The notes beneath the pieces were generated by a model. It saw only the letters and a list, made by a program, of their open reading frames with translations, was not told where the DNA came from and made no database searches. 64,000 nucleotides of DNA, from assembly GCA_016705005.1 (NCBI GenBank), contig JADIZB010000012.1, positions 162,274 through 226,273 of the forward strand, given 5' to 3'. The DNA comes from Bacteroidales bacterium (GTDB lineage Bacteria > Bacteroidota > Bacteroidia > Bacteroidales > Lentimicrobiaceae). Shown here piece by piece: positions 29,357-37,170 of this stretch; positions within the stretch are counted from its first letter, which is position 1, and every line of letters starts with the position of its first letter. A program made the position numbers and the translations under genes.

Positions 29357-29692
29357 ATGAAAGTAGCAGAAATTGCAGAAAAACTGAACCTGAAAGTCTT
29401 CAGTGGAAAAGAAGGTCTGAATAATGAAGTTACCAACGGATACACCTCTGACCTTCTCAGTGATGTAATGGGTCATGCCGATGCCGGCAATGCCTGGATT
29501 ACGCTGCAGACGCATAAAAACGTGATGGCCATCGCTTCACTGAAGGATCTATCAGCTGTTATCCTGGTAAAAGGATTTGAGCCTGAAGAAGATATGGCTG
29601 CCCAGAGTAATGAAGAAGGCATCCCTGTGCTTGGAACAAGCGAAGAAGCATTTACCATCAGCGGAAAGCTTTACGGAATGCTGCAAAAATAA
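29357..29692 (+). CDS. DRTGG-domain protein 2
   Basis: A 111-residue DRTGG protein, distantly related to the one at 27204 (KVAEIAEKLNLKVFSG, TSDLLSDVMGHAD, TISGKLYGML). It starts one base after the hydS stop codon, so the two are tightly coupled. The pair of DRTGG proteins around the HydS-like gene suggests two ligand-binding inputs or a heterodimer. The real function is not known. Confidence 0.8.
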   Translation: MKVAEIAEKLNLKVFSGKEGLNNEVTNGYTSDLLSDVMGHADAGNAWITLQTHKNVMAIASLKDLSAVILVKGFEPEEDMAAQSNEEGIPVLGTSEEAFTISGKLYGMLQK

Positions 29693-29705
29693 AAATGAAT
29701 TGCTG

Positions 29706-30446
29706 ATGAAAGTTTTTAAGGCTGATCTGCACATTCACACAGTACTTTCGCCCTGCGGAAGTCTTGAAATGAGCCCGGGGGCAATAGTGAAGGCAGCTTT
29801 GAGGAAAAAACTTGATATCATCGGAATCACAGACCACAATTCAACACGTCAATGCCGTATTGTGTGGAGTGAGGCGAAAAAGGCAGGCCTCACCGTTTAC
29901 CCCGGCGCTGAAGTAACAACCAAAGAAGAGGTGCACTGCCTTGCGTTCTTTGAAAATTTTGAGAAACTGGATGAATTTCAGCTTTTCCTGGATGCCAATC
30001 TTCCTGATATAAAAAATGATTCAGAGTTGTTCGGATATCAGGTTGTGGTCAATGAGCAGGAAGAAATTGTCTATGAAGAAGAAAAACTGCTGATCTCAGC
30101 GATTGATAAAAGCATTGATCAGGTTGAGAAAGAGGTACACCGGTTGAAAGGTTTGTTTATTCCGGCCCATGTAAACCGGTCGAAATACAGCCTGATCAGT
30201 CAGCTTGGATTTGTCCCTCCCGACCTGAAGTTTGATGCGCTTGAGCTTACGAAACATCAGGATACAGCTTCGTTCCTGAAAAGCTGGCCATACCTGAAGG
30301 AGGCCTCAATCATCAGAAGTTCGGATGCACACCAACCTGAAATTATCGGGGAAGCATATACACAATTGCTCATGGCAGACAAATCCTTCAATGAATTTGC
30401 CATGGCTCTTGGAAACACCGGGGGAAGGGAGGTGATCAGGCTATGA
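29706..30446 (+). CDS. PHP-domain phosphoesterase
   Basis: A 246-residue metal-dependent phosphoesterase of the PHP superfamily. Metal ligands are in DLHIHTVLSPCG (start), GITDHNS, GAEVTTKEE with the following VHCL, PAHVNRS, and the final RSSDAH. The family hydrolyses phosphate esters on sugars, nucleotides or proteins; the substrate here is unknown. The ATG at 29706 is chosen because the domain begins there. It overlaps the following ATPase gene by four bases (ATGA). Next to two GHKL kinases it is a candidate phosphatase for a phosphorylation switch. Confidence 0.87.
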   Translation: MKVFKADLHIHTVLSPCGSLEMSPGAIVKAALRKKLDIIGITDHNSTRQCRIVWSEAKKAGLTVYPGAEVTTKEEVHCLAFFENFEKLDEFQLFLDANLPDIKNDSELFGYQVVVNEQEEIVYEEEKLLISAIDKSIDQVEKEVHRLKGLFIPAHVNRSKYSLISQLGFVPPDLKFDALELTKHQDTASFLKSWPYLKEASIIRSSDAHQPEIIGEAYTQLLMADKSFNEFAMALGNTGGREVIRL

Positions 30447-30991
30447 AAGACCTTTCGATGCACATCCTGGATATTGCCCAGAATTCAATTACAGCCGGAG
30501 CTGAAACCATAGAAGTGGAAATTACCGAAAACCGGGTAACCGATCAATACAGGATCGTAATAACTGACAATGGGAAAGGGATGACGGCAGCATATGCCGC
30601 TAAGGTAACGGATCCTTATGTCACCAGCAGAACTACCCGCAAAGTGGGGCTTGGGCTTCCTTTGCTGAAGCAGAATGCTGAACGTACCGGTGGGTCGCTT
30701 GAGGTAAAGAGTGAGCCTGAAAAGGGAACCAGAATAACAGCATTGTTCAGTCTGAAAAACATTGACAGACCTCCACTGGGCGATATTGGCGGAACCATGG
30801 TTCTGCTGGCTGCAGCAAACCTGAATATCCGATTTATTTACCGCCATATCACTGAAAAAGATACCTTTACATTCGACACCAGAGAGGTCAATGCCACACT
30901 CGAAGGAATGCCCATCAGTGAAGCGGGAGTAATCCGGTTTCTGAAAGAAATGATCCGTGAAAACCTGCAGGAGATCAACATTGCAGGTTGA
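30443..30991 (+). CDS. GHKL (histidine-kinase-like) ATPase
   Basis: A 182-residue protein. Residues 1-110 are a GHKL ATP-binding domain with N box HILDIAQNSITAGA, G1 box DNGKGM and G2 box KVGLGLPLLKQNAE. No DHp domain or phospho-acceptor histidine, no sensor and no membrane segment is visible. The C-terminal 70 residues are unassigned. It overlaps the PHP gene by four bases and is followed by hndB after a 60-base gap. Confidence 0.85.
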   Translation: MKDLSMHILDIAQNSITAGAETIEVEITENRVTDQYRIVITDNGKGMTAAYAAKVTDPYVTSRTTRKVGLGLPLLKQNAERTGGSLEVKSEPEKGTRITALFSLKNIDRPPLGDIGGTMVLLAAANLNIRFIYRHITEKDTFTFDTREVNATLEGMPISEAGVIRFLKEMIRENLQEINIAG

Positions 30992-31051
30992 ATTAATAAA
31001 ATACAAGTTTCAACACACAAATACCAAACAAAAGTAAAATTTATCAAAAAC

Positions 31052-31450
31052 ATGGGACAAGTCAAATCACTGGCAGACCTGCGGAAAATCAAGGAAGAAC
31101 TGCAGGGCAGAATGAGCCTGAGAGAAAACAGCAACAACCCTGAAAGCCTTGTACAGGTTAAAGTAGCAATGGCAACCTGCGGCATCGCATCCGGTGCCAA
31201 ACAGGTTATGGACTTTTTTATTGAAGAATTTGAAAAGAGAAACATTCAGGCTGTTGTCACCCAGACCGGTTGCATGGGCTATTGTTTCGCCGAACCGACT
31301 GTTGAAATCACCCTGCCTGGTCATTCTCCGGTTGTTTACGGGTATGTCGACACAAAAAAGGCGGATGACATCATCGAGAAGTACATCAAGAACGGTGAAC
31401 TGGTTGATGGGATCATCCCGGTAAACTACGAAACCATCGAAAAAAAATAG
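31052..31450 (+). CDS. hndB: HndB-like [2Fe-2S] ferredoxin-domain protein
   Basis: A 132-residue thioredoxin-like ferredoxin protein, matching the small HndB subunit of tetrameric NAD(P)-linked [FeFe]-hydrogenases. Only three of the usual four ligands are seen: C43 in MATCGIASGA, and C74 and C78 in TGCMGYC. The normal first cysteine position is Ala or Met. It precedes hydB by 12 bases. It may hold an incomplete or differently liganded cluster, or be structural. Confidence 0.8.
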   Translation: MGQVKSLADLRKIKEELQGRMSLRENSNNPESLVQVKVAMATCGIASGAKQVMDFFIEEFEKRNIQAVVTQTGCMGYCFAEPTVEITLPGHSPVVYGYVDTKKADDIIEKYIKNGELVDGIIPVNYETIEKK

Positions 31451-31462
31451 GGAGGAACAGAA

Positions 31463-33256
31463 ATGGCAAAATACAAAATGCACATTCTGGTATGCGGTGG
31501 AACCGGCTGCCATGCTTCGGAAAGCGAATCATTGCTCAGCCACCTGAAATCCATCGTTGCCGACAAAGGACTTGACAAAGAGATACAGGTGATCGCCACC
31601 GGTTGTTTTGGTTTTTGCGAGAAGGGACCCATTGTCAAGATTATGCCCGACAATACCTTCTATACCCAGGTTACACCGGCCGATGCAAGGGAAATCATTG
31701 AAGAGCACATCATCAAAGGCCGTAAGGTGAACAGGCTGCTTTATCAGGATCCTGAGAACAAGGAGCATATTGCCGATTCAAAACACATGGGATTTTATAA
31801 AAAACAGATCAGGATTGCATTGCGCAACTGTGGTTTTATTGATCCTGAAAATATTGACGAATACATTTCCAGGGATGGTTATGAAGCACTGGCCAAGTGT
31901 CTCACTGAAATGACCCCTCAGCAGGTCATTGAAGAGATGAAGAAATCGGGTCTTCGCGGACGCGGAGGCGGAGGTTTCTCTACCGGGCTGAAATGGGAAA
32001 TTACCAGTAAATCGGTTTCTGATGTCAAGTACGTGGTTTGTAATGCCGATGAGGGAGATCCCGGGGCATTTATGGACCGTTCCATTCTGGAAGGCGATCC
32101 CCATTCGGTGATTGAAGCCATGGCCATCTGCGGTTATTGCATCGGTGCTTCCATCGGACTGGTATACATCCGTGCCGAATACCCGCTGGCCATCGACCGT
32201 TTGAAAACGGCCATCGCCCAGGCCCGGGAGTATGGCCTGCTTGGCAATGGTATCCTGGGAACAGGATTTGCTTTTGATATTGAACTTCGTTACGGAGCCG
32301 GAGCGTTTGTATGTGGCGAAGAAACCGCCCTGATTCATTCGATGGAAGGTTTACGCGGAGAACCCACAGTGAAACCACCGTTTCCTTCGGTATCAGGATA
32401 TTTTGAAAAGCCAACCAATGTCAACAATGTTGAAACTTTTGCCAATGTCCCGGTAATTATCAACAAGGGAGCAGCCTGGTTTGCCAGTATCGGAACCGAA
32501 AAATCGAAGGGCACCAAAGTATTTGCCCTCGCCGGAAAAATCAACAATGTCGGTCTGATAGAGGTTCCCATGGGAACTACACTGCGTGAAGTTATTTATG
32601 AAATCGGTGGTGGAATCAAGGATGGTAAAAAGTTTAAGGCAGTTCAGACCGGTGGACCTTCGGGCGGATGTCTGACTGAGAAACACCTCGATTCTCCCAT
32701 TGACTATGATAACCTGATTGCTGCCGGATCGATGATGGGCTCAGGAGGTATGATTGTGATGGATGAAGACGACTGTATGGTTTCCATCGCGAAATTTTAT
32801 CTTGATTTCACCGTGGAGGAATCGTGCGGTAAGTGCGCCCCCTGCCGGATCGGAAACAAGCGTCTTTATGAAATCCTCGACAAACTGACCAAGGGTAACG
32901 GAACCCGTGAAGACATCGATCGTCTCAGGAACCTTAGCCAGGTGATCAAGGACACAGCGCTTTGCGGACTGGGCCAGACTTCCCCAAATCCTGTTTTATC
33001 AACCATTGAGAACTTCTGGGATGAATACATTGAGCATGTTACTGATAAAAAATGCAGGTCGGGACAATGCAAGGCATTGCTCCAATATGTAATTGAACCG
33101 GAAAATTGCGTAGGCTGTACCGCCTGTGCCCGCAATTGCCCCGTCAATGCCATTTCAGGTGAACGCAAAGGAGTACATTTGATTGATCAGACCACCTGTA
33201 TCAAATGCGGTGCATGCCTTGAAAAGTGCAAGTTCAATGCAGTGTTTATCAAATAA
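31463..33256 (+). CDS. hydB: Hydrogenase beta subunit, full-length HydB/HndC type, module 2
   Basis: A 597-residue flavoprotein. It has an N-terminal thioredoxin-like [2Fe-2S] domain (C11-x4-C16 in CGGTGC, then TGCFGFC), the FMN/NADH core (GLRGRGGGGFSTGLKW, CNADEGDPGAFMDR, GAGAFVCGEETALIHS), the NuoF [4Fe-4S] motif ESCGKCAPCR, and a C-terminal two-[4Fe-4S] ferredoxin domain (CVGCTACARNCP, CIKCGACLEKC). These extra domains belong to the electron-bifurcating HydABC/HndABCD enzymes that couple NADH and reduced ferredoxin to H2. A strong GGGAGGA lies seven bases before the ATG. Confidence 0.95.
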   Translation: MAKYKMHILVCGGTGCHASESESLLSHLKSIVADKGLDKEIQVIATGCFGFCEKGPIVKIMPDNTFYTQVTPADAREIIEEHIIKGRKVNRLLYQDPENKEHIADSKHMGFYKKQIRIALRNCGFIDPENIDEYISRDGYEALAKCLTEMTPQQVIEEMKKSGLRGRGGGGFSTGLKWEITSKSVSDVKYVVCNADEGDPGAFMDRSILEGDPHSVIEAMAICGYCIGASIGLVYIRAEYPLAIDRLKTAIAQAREYGLLGNGILGTGFAFDIELRYGAGAFVCGEETALIHSMEGLRGEPTVKPPFPSVSGYFEKPTNVNNVETFANVPVIINKGAAWFASIGTEKSKGTKVFALAGKINNVGLIEVPMGTTLREVIYEIGGGIKDGKKFKAVQTGGPSGGCLTEKHLDSPIDYDNLIAAGSMMGSGGMIVMDEDDCMVSIAKFYLDFTVEESCGKCAPCRIGNKRLYEILDKLTKGNGTREDIDRLRNLSQVIKDTALCGLGQTSPNPVLSTIENFWDEYIEHVTDKKCRSGQCKALLQYVIEPENCVGCTACARNCPVNAISGERKGVHLIDQTTCIKCGACLEKCKFNAVFIK

Positions 33257-33274
33257 TTAAACCGGGAGAAGAAA

Positions 33275-35047
33275 ATGGAAACGATAAAACTTAAAATAGA
33301 CAATAAGGTTGTTGAGGTAGCCAAAGGAACTACGATCCTTAAAGCTGCCAGGGAAGCGGGGATACATATCCCGACCCTTTGCTATCTGCACCTGCACGAC
33401 CTGAACATTGAAAACAAACCTGCCGGCTGCCGTGTTTGTGTGGTTGAAGTAGAAGGACGCCGTAACCTTGCACCGGCCTGTGTTACCGAATGTACCGAGG
33501 GCATGGTGGTAAATACCCATAACATCAGGGTATTAAATTCAAGAAAAACAGTTCTTGAACTCATCCTTTCGGACCACCCCACCGACTGCCTTATCTGTGC
33601 CAAAAACGGAAATTGTGAACTTCAGTCCATGGCCCAGGAATTCGGTATCAGGAAAATACACTATGAAGGGGAACAGTCCACTTATCGTGAGGACACCTCC
33701 CCTGCCATCATCCGCGACATTGATAAATGCATCATGTGCCGCCGCTGTGAAATGATGTGCAACGATGTTCAGACGGTTGGCGTACTTTCAGCTGTGAATC
33801 GTGGATTTATGTCGGTGGTGGCTCCTGCTTTTGAAATGAACCTTGACCACAGTGTTTGTACTTACTGCGGACAATGTGTGGCAGTTTGTCCGACAGGCGC
33901 GTTAACCGAAGTTGACCACACCAATTCAGTGATCAGGGCACTCGCCGATCCTACCAAAACAGTGGTAGTTCAGGCAGCTCCGGCTGTAAGGGCCGCACTG
34001 GGCGAGGAATTCGGACTGGAAGCCGGAACCCTCGTTACGGGTAAAATGGCAGCCGCCTTACGCAGACTCGGATTTGACTATGTTTTTGATACTGATTTTG
34101 CTGCCGACCTGACCATTATGGAAGAAGGCACCGAATTGCTCGACCGCATTACCCGCCATCTGAATGGTGATAAAAATGTACCATTGCCGATTCTTACTTC
34201 ATGTTGCCCCGGATGGGTTAATTTCTTCGAACATCAGTTCCCTGAAATGATGGACATTCCTTCAACAGCAAGAAGCCCGCAGCAAATGTTCGGTGCCATT
34301 GCCAAAACTTATTTCGCCGACAAAATTGGTGTGAAACGCGAAAACCTGGTTGTTGTTTCAATTATGCCATGCCTGGCAAAGAAATACGAATGCCAGCGTG
34401 ATGAGTTTGCAACCGATGGCAATCCCGATGTTGATTTCTCCATTTCAACCCGCGAGCTTGCGCACCTTATCAAACAATCAAATATTGAATTCAACGAGTT
34501 GCCTGATGAAGATTTTGATCATCCGATGGGTGAATCGACCGGGGCTGGAGTAATTTTCGGAACTACGGGTGGTGTAATTGAAGCCGCATGCCGAACAGCC
34601 TATGAATTATTCACCGGTAAAAAACTCCAGAAAATAGCCTTCGAAGAATTACGTGGCATGGAGTATATTCGTGAAGCAACCATTGATTTCAACGGGCTTC
34701 CAATCAAGATAGGCATAGCGCATGGGCTTGGAAATGCCCGTAAGTTGCTTCAAGATATCAAAGATGGTAAATCTGAATTCCATGCGATTGAAATCATGGC
34801 TTGTCCGGGCGGATGTATCGGTGGTGGCGGTCAGCCGCTTCACCACGGTGATTCATCGGTGATTAAAGCCCGGCAGAAAGCAATTTATGCTGAAGATGCC
34901 GGAAAGACCATCCGTAAATCGCATGAGAACCCTTACATCATCAAACTTTATGATGAATTCCTCGGCAAGCCGCTGAGTGAAAAGTCGCATCACCTGCTTC
35001 ACACCCATTATTTTGACAAAAGCAAGGAGATAAAGACCGTTGAATAG
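33275..35047 (+). CDS. hydA: [FeFe]-hydrogenase catalytic subunit HydA, module 2
   Basis: A 590-residue enzyme with the same domain order as HydA of module 1. The [2Fe-2S] domain is LCYLHLHDLNIENKPAGCRVC, with a longer insertion than in module 1. His-Cys3 is HPTDCLICAKNGNCEL, and the two ferredoxin motifs are CIMCRRCEMMC and CGQCVAVCPTG. The H-cluster motifs are canonical: L1 TSCCPGW with C310 and C311, L2 MPCLAKKYE and L3 MACPGGCIGGGGQP. The tail is HHLLHTHYFD. It starts 18 bases after hydB behind GGGAGAA. Confidence 0.96.
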   Translation: METIKLKIDNKVVEVAKGTTILKAAREAGIHIPTLCYLHLHDLNIENKPAGCRVCVVEVEGRRNLAPACVTECTEGMVVNTHNIRVLNSRKTVLELILSDHPTDCLICAKNGNCELQSMAQEFGIRKIHYEGEQSTYREDTSPAIIRDIDKCIMCRRCEMMCNDVQTVGVLSAVNRGFMSVVAPAFEMNLDHSVCTYCGQCVAVCPTGALTEVDHTNSVIRALADPTKTVVVQAAPAVRAALGEEFGLEAGTLVTGKMAAALRRLGFDYVFDTDFAADLTIMEEGTELLDRITRHLNGDKNVPLPILTSCCPGWVNFFEHQFPEMMDIPSTARSPQQMFGAIAKTYFADKIGVKRENLVVVSIMPCLAKKYECQRDEFATDGNPDVDFSISTRELAHLIKQSNIEFNELPDEDFDHPMGESTGAGVIFGTTGGVIEAACRTAYELFTGKKLQKIAFEELRGMEYIREATIDFNGLPIKIGIAHGLGNARKLLQDIKDGKSEFHAIEIMACPGGCIGGGGQPLHHGDSSVIKARQKAIYAEDAGKTIRKSHENPYIIKLYDEFLGKPLSEKSHHLLHTHYFDKSKEIKTVE

Positions 35048-35117
35048 GGTTTTGAAGGGCGTGGCCGCCAGAAACAGCCAGGCCATCCAATTGTAAAACA
35101 AAAAAAGAATTCAGATC

Positions 35118-35597
35118 ATGGCAAATATTAAATTATCGGCAAACAAACTCGATGAACTGAGGGAAGTTTGCAAATCGTTCAACAATGAGAAGGGTGAACT
35201 GATCAATGTGCTGCACAAGGCGCAGGGCATTTTCGGTTATCTTCCGGCCGAAGTGCAGGAAGTGATTGCCAGGGAGCTCAATGTCTCGGTCGCCCATGTT
35301 TATGGGGTAGTTACTTTTTATTCCTTCTTCACGATGCTGCCAAAAGGTGAACACCCGGTTTCCATCTGCCTTGGAACAGCTTGTTATGTGCGTGGGGCTG
35401 AAAAGGTTATTGAAGAATTCAAACGTATCCTGAACATCAATGTGGGTGAAACCACACCCGATGGCAAGTTCTCTCTCGCCTGCCTGCGGTGTGTCGGTGC
35501 CTGTGGCCTCGCCCCGGTTGTACTGGTCGGCGAAAAGGTATTCGGCCGTGTATCGCCCGATGGTGTAAAGGACATCATTGCAGAATATGCAAAGTAG
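35118..35597 (+). CDS. hydC: Hydrogenase gamma subunit (NuoE/HydC/HndA-like), module 2
   Basis: A 159-residue [2Fe-2S] thioredoxin-fold subunit. Ligands are C84-x4-C89 (CLGTAC) and C125-x3-C129 (CVGAC). The helical N-terminus and VYGVVTFYSFF are typical of NuoE. Last gene of the operon; a terminator follows. Unlike module 1, the gamma subunit is at the 3' end. Confidence 0.93.
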   Translation: MANIKLSANKLDELREVCKSFNNEKGELINVLHKAQGIFGYLPAEVQEVIARELNVSVAHVYGVVTFYSFFTMLPKGEHPVSICLGTACYVRGAEKVIEEFKRILNINVGETTPDGKFSLACLRCVGACGLAPVVLVGEKVFGRVSPDGVKDIIAEYAK

Positions 35598-35623
35598 TTG
35601 TTTTCATGTTTAGTGATTTTTGG

Positions 35624-35653
35624 AACGGCCGGGTGAAAATCCGGCCGTTTTAT
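35624..35653 (+). terminator. Terminator of the hydrogenase module 2 operon
   Basis: AACGGCCGG and CCGGCCGTT form a nine-pair stem around an eight-base loop, followed by TTTATTT. Confidence 0.85.
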
Positions 35654-35704
35654 TTGGGTTGGTCATCACGGTCAGCTTATAGATGACATTTATAAAATTG
35701 AAAT

Positions 35705-35733
35705 AAAAAAAGCCACCCTACCAGGCAGCTTTT
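35705..35733 (-). terminator. Probable terminator of sucC
   Basis: On the minus strand AAAAGCTGCC and GGTGGCTTTT form an imperfect stem followed by T residues, downstream of the sucC stop. Confidence 0.6.
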
Positions 35734-35759
35734 CAATCACACTTATCTAACAAAAAATT

Positions 35760-36950
35760 TCAACCCAACACTGTGGTTACCAGGCCAGCGGCTTCCTGTA
35801 GCAGCGTAGCTGAATAAACCTTCAGTCCGGATTGCTCTATAAGTTCCTTTGCTTCTACAGCGTTGGTTCCCTGCAACCTGACAATAATCGGGATTTCGAT
35901 ATCACCGATATTTCTGTAGGCATCCACAATGCCCTGGGCAACCCGGTCGCAACGGACGATGCCGCCAAAAATGTTGACCAGAATTACTTTAACATTGGGG
36001 TCTTTCATGATGATGCGGAAAGCCTGCTCCACACGTTCGGCATTGGCTGTACCGCCCACATCAAGGAAGTTGGCAGGCTCACCGCCCGAAAGTTTGATGA
36101 TGTCCATAGTGGCCATAGCCAGACCAGCACCATTCACCATACAACCAACATTCCCGTTGAGCTTGACATAATTCAGGTGGTATTGACCAGCCTCGACCTC
36201 GGCAGGATCCTCTTCGGTAAGGTCGCGCATGGCGGCATAATCGGGATGGCGGAACAAGGAATTATCATCAAGCCTCATCTTGCAATCGGCAGCCATGATC
36301 AGGTTGTCGGAGGTCTTGAAAACAGGATTGATCTCCAGCATCGATGCATCGGTACCCATATATGCATTATAGAGCGCTTTGACGAACTGCTGCATGTTCT
36401 TGTGCGCTGTTCCATCAAGTTTAAGGTTATAGGCTATCTTCCGGCACTGAAAATCGCGGAGCCCAACGCTCGGCTCTATCTCTTCGGTGAAGATAAGGTG
36501 GGGAGTGTGTGCAGCGACTTCTTCAATATCCATTCCACCTTCGGTAGAATACATAACCATTACTTTTCCGGTAGCCCGGTTGAGCAAAAGGCTCATGTAG
36601 AATTCCTTCGGTTCGCTTTCTCCCGGATAAAAAATATTCTGCTCAATCAGGACTTTCCCGACAAGTTTACCTCCAGGGCCTGTTTGAGGTGTGACAAGAG
36701 TCATGCCGATGATCTGCGATGATTTCTCCCAAACTTCGTGAAGTGATTGAGCTATTTTAACACCTCCACCTTTACCACGACCGCCCGCGTGAATCTGCGC
36801 CTTGACTGCCCAACGTTCTGAATTGGTGGCCTTCTGTATTTCTTCGGCCGCTTTTACAGCCATTTCAGGTGTTTCGGCAACTATGCCCTTTGGCACAGGA
36901 ACCCCGAATGAACGGAGAATCTGTTTAGCCTGGTATTCATGAAGATTCAT
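35760..36950 (-). CDS. sucC: Succinyl-CoA synthetase (ADP-forming), beta subunit
   Basis: A 396-residue ATP-grasp subunit that, with SucD, interconverts succinyl-CoA and succinate with nucleotide phosphorylation. It starts MNLHEYQAKQILRSFGVPVP; nucleotide-binding KAQIHAGGRGKGGGVK follows. Metal-binding MLEINPVF, NGAGLAMATMDIIKL and VNIFGGIVRCD are typical. No sucD is adjacent. In fermentative Bacteroidota it would serve succinate or propionate formation. Confidence 0.96.
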   Translation of the reverse strand: MNLHEYQAKQILRSFGVPVPKGIVAETPEMAVKAAEEIQKATNSERWAVKAQIHAGGRGKGGGVKIAQSLHEVWEKSSQIIGMTLVTPQTGPGGKLVGKVLIEQNIFYPGESEPKEFYMSLLLNRATGKVMVMYSTEGGMDIEEVAAHTPHLIFTEEIEPSVGLRDFQCRKIAYNLKLDGTAHKNMQQFVKALYNAYMGTDASMLEINPVFKTSDNLIMAADCKMRLDDNSLFRHPDYAAMRDLTEEDPAEVEAGQYHLNYVKLNGNVGCMVNGAGLAMATMDIIKLSGGEPANFLDVGGTANAERVEQAFRIIMKDPNVKVILVNIFGGIVRCDRVAQGIVDAYRNIGDIEIPIIVRLQGTNAVEAKELIEQSGLKVYSATLLQEAAGLVTTVLG

Positions 36951-36981
36951 ATATCTGTTGTTTAAAATTCGTCACAATTGC

Positions 36982-36989
36982 CGAAGATA
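36982..36989 (-). promoter_or_regulatory. Possible -7 box of sucC
   Basis: Minus strand reads TATCTTCG, one base off TAnnTTTG, giving a leader of about 26 bases. Confidence 0.35.
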
Positions 36990-37115
36990 GAAACATTTTT
37001 ATTAAAGCATTCCGAAAATCCTTTACATTTGTCAGAAAGCACAGCCTGTAAACAAATATCCGGGCTGTCAGTTCAGGCAAAGTTAAAAGATTTTTTAAAA
37101 CGGTAATATTCAGGG

Positions 37116-37123
37116 TACTTTCG
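37116..37123 (+). promoter_or_regulatory. Possible -7 box of the DUF5916 gene
   Basis: TACTTTCG, one base off TAnnTTTG, 47 bases before the ATG at 37171. No clear -33 box. Confidence 0.35.
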
Positions 37124-37170
37124 ACACGAAACAGAATTCAGGGAAAGTATCAGCTATCAAAGGTTAATTA

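Noticed and set aside
29577..29705. N-terminal extension of the PHP protein
   Set aside because: It overlaps the second DRTGG gene in another frame, and the PHP domain begins at the ATG at 29706.
31778..32338. Long antisense frames across hydB (also 26314-26913 and 35832-36722)
   Set aside because: They are mirror frames of strongly conserved genes, without promoters or domain features.
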